From positions 1,178,001 through 1,242,000 of the forward strand of contig NZ_CP019606.1 of the NCBI RefSeq assembly GCF_001997345.1: a DNA stretch of 64,000 nucleotides, written 5' to 3'. The notes below the pieces were generated by a model. The model did no database searches, was not told where the DNA came from, and saw only the letters and a list, made by a program, of their open reading frames with translations. Positions within the stretch are counted from its first letter, which is position 1, and each line of letters starts with the position of its first letter. The DNA comes from Tessaracoccus aquimaris (GTDB taxonomy: Bacteria; Actinomycetota; Actinomycetes; Propionibacteriales; Propionibacteriaceae). This document shows, piece by piece, positions 62,921 to 64,000 of this stretch. The position numbers were made by a program, and so were the translations under genes.

Positions 62921-63594
62921 AGCGTTGCCTTCGTGTTGTCGCGCCAGATCTGCAGGAGATCGGCCCAGGTGGTGGCGGTCAGCCCGGTGGTCGAGACGAC
63001 CATCCGCGGGTGCGGTTCGAGGCGCGCGAGCGCCGGGACGGCGTAGACGAACGCGCCGGCGGCCAGGGCAGATGCGGTGCCGGGGACGGAGTCCTCGAGG
63101 GCGATGACCTCCTCCGGCGCGGCGCCGAAACGCTCCATCGCCAGCAGGTAGGCCTCGGGGTGCGGCTTGGACTGCTGCACATCGTCGGCGGAGATCACGA
63201 AGTGCACCGTCGGGGGCAGCAGTTCGATGGCGGCCTCCATGATGATGCCGTTCGAGGCGGTGACCACGGCCGCGGGAACGCCGTCTGCCGCCGCGTCCTC
63301 GAGGAGTTGCAGCGCGCCGGGCAGGAACGGCAGGCCGTCGCGGCGCAGTCGTGCCACGACGCGGTCGTGCAGTTCGTGGTGGATCTCGTCGACCCGGTCG
63401 GGCTGGCCGATCGACTCCGCCATCTGCCGGGTCGTCTCGGCGGCGTTCTGCCCGATCATGGAGCGCATCTTGGCGTCGTCCCAGACCACGCCGTGCGCGG
63501 CGAGCATCTCCGCTTCCGTCTCGGCCCAGATGGGCTCGGTGTCGACCAGTGTTCCGTCGAAGTCCCACAGGACCGCTTTGGGCTTAGCCAGCAT
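62917..63594 (-). CDS. HAD-family hydrolase (beta-phosphoglucomutase-like)
   Basis: This 225-residue protein has HAD motif I LWDFDGTLVDTEP, motif II VVTASNG, the motif III lysine in QQSKPHPEAYLLAM and motif IV ALEDSVPG. A helical cap inserted after motif I (subclass IA) gives phosphatase or phosphomutase activity on small sugar phosphates. It overlaps metH by 11 bases and trmI by 4. Confidence 0.88.
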   Translation of the reverse strand: MLAKPKAVLWDFDGTLVDTEPIWAETEAEMLAAHGVVWDDAKMRSMIGQNAAETTRQMAESIGQPDRVDEIHHELHDRVVARLRRDGLPFLPGALQLLEDAAADGVPAAVVTASNGIIMEAAIELLPPTVHFVISADDVQQSKPHPEAYLLAMERFGAAPEEVIALEDSVPGTASALAAGAFVYAVPALARLEPHPRMVVSTTGLTATTWADLLQIWRDNTKATL

Positions 63595-64000
63595 TGAAAT
63601 ACTTTGCCTCCGGGTGGTGCAACACGATCGCGTCGGTTGACTGTTCGGGATGGAGCTGGAGCTCCTCGCTCAGGGCGACCCCGATGCGGGAGGGGTCGAG
63701 CAGTCCCACCAGGGTACGTCGATCCTCAAGATTGGGGCATGCGGGGTAGCCAAACGAGTACCGCGACCCCCGGTAGGCCTGGTCGCGGATCGCCGCGTCC
63801 ACGTCCCCGTCGGCGGCGCCGAGGCCAAGCTCGTCGCGGATCCGCGAGTGCCACAACTCGGCAAGGGCCTCGGTGAGCTGCACCGACAGGCCATGCAGTT
63901 CCAGGTAGTCGCGGTACGCGTTCGCCTCGAAGATCCGTTGGGTGGCCTTCGCCACCTCAGGACCCATCGTGACCAGTTGCATGGCGAGCACGTCGGGGCC
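63584..64000 (-). CDS. metH: cobalamin-dependent methionine synthase, C-terminal part (partial)
   Basis: The frame enters from beyond 64000 and ends at 63584. It shows the AdoMet-binding activation domain of MetH: RDYLELHGLSVQLTEALAEL, RGSRYSFGYPACPNLEDR and ELQLHPEQSTDAIVLHHPEA. Only the last 138 or so residues are in the window. The enzyme transfers a methyl group from methyltetrahydrofolate to homocysteine. Confidence 0.92.
   Translation of the reverse strand, partial: GPDVLAMQLVTMGPEVAKATQRIFEANAYRDYLELHGLSVQLTEALAELWHSRIRDELGLGAADGDVDAAIRDQAYRGSRYSFGYPACPNLEDRRTLVGLLDPSRIGVALSEELQLHPEQSTDAIVLHHPEAKYFNAG

Overview
The window is high-GC actinobacterial DNA. The clearest taxonomic sign is a 20S proteasome pair (prcB-prcA) beside a TrmI-type tRNA methyltransferase, der, cmk and tyrA. 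A member of the Propionibacteriaceae (Tessaracoccus-like) is a plausible host, but that is only a guess from gene content and style.

Layout. (1) 1-2380: decayed DNA with a DUF6414 pseudogene and a proteasomal-type AAA ATPase pseudogene that has lost its Walker A region. (2) 2381-12408: about 10 kb bounded on both sides by 3' halves of a tRNA-Pro gene. It carries a truncated TIGR04141-family gene and a complete, tightly overlapping Wadjet locus of the DUF2397/DUF2398/TIGR02680/DUF2399 type (jetABCD). (3) 12394-53250: a 40.8-kb integrative and conjugative element inserted in the anticodon loop of a tRNA-Pro(GGG) gene. A 12-bp core is repeated at both ends. The 3' half of the host tRNA lies at 12364-12405 and its 5' half at 53239-53282. 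The element brings an intact replacement tRNA-Pro at 53128-53201, just downstream of the resident tRNA promoter. (4) 53370-64000: ordinary chromosomal genes, mostly on the minus strand, ending in the 3' part of metH.

Inside the element, from the left end: a minus-strand cargo operon (AAA ATPase, S8 peptidase, SIR2-STAND protein, HNH nuclease) that looks like a defence system; a small membrane protein and a MobF relaxase/helicase (TraA); a second zinc/HNH-like protein; a divergent resistance module (leader peptide and attenuator, ABC-F protein, MFS exporter, AraC-type regulator); an ardC-like antirestriction gene split by an ISL3 element that itself carries a nested IS481-type element, both with perfect target duplications; a primase-polymerase, DUF2637 and ParB-like proteins; and a type IV secretion operon (VirB8-like, cell-wall hydrolase, small channel proteins, VirB6-like, split VirB4, VirD4-type coupling protein). 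A coiled-coil CHAT protease gene is set antisense inside that operon. The right end holds ssb, DUF4913, an excisionase-like gene and a tyrosine integrase.

Three element genes (AAA ATPase, relaxase, ABC-F) each carry an apparent one-base deletion in a short base run. In each case the downstream frame, and for two of them the coupling to the next gene, shows the original reading. These are either real mutations that cripple the element or base-run errors in the assembly.
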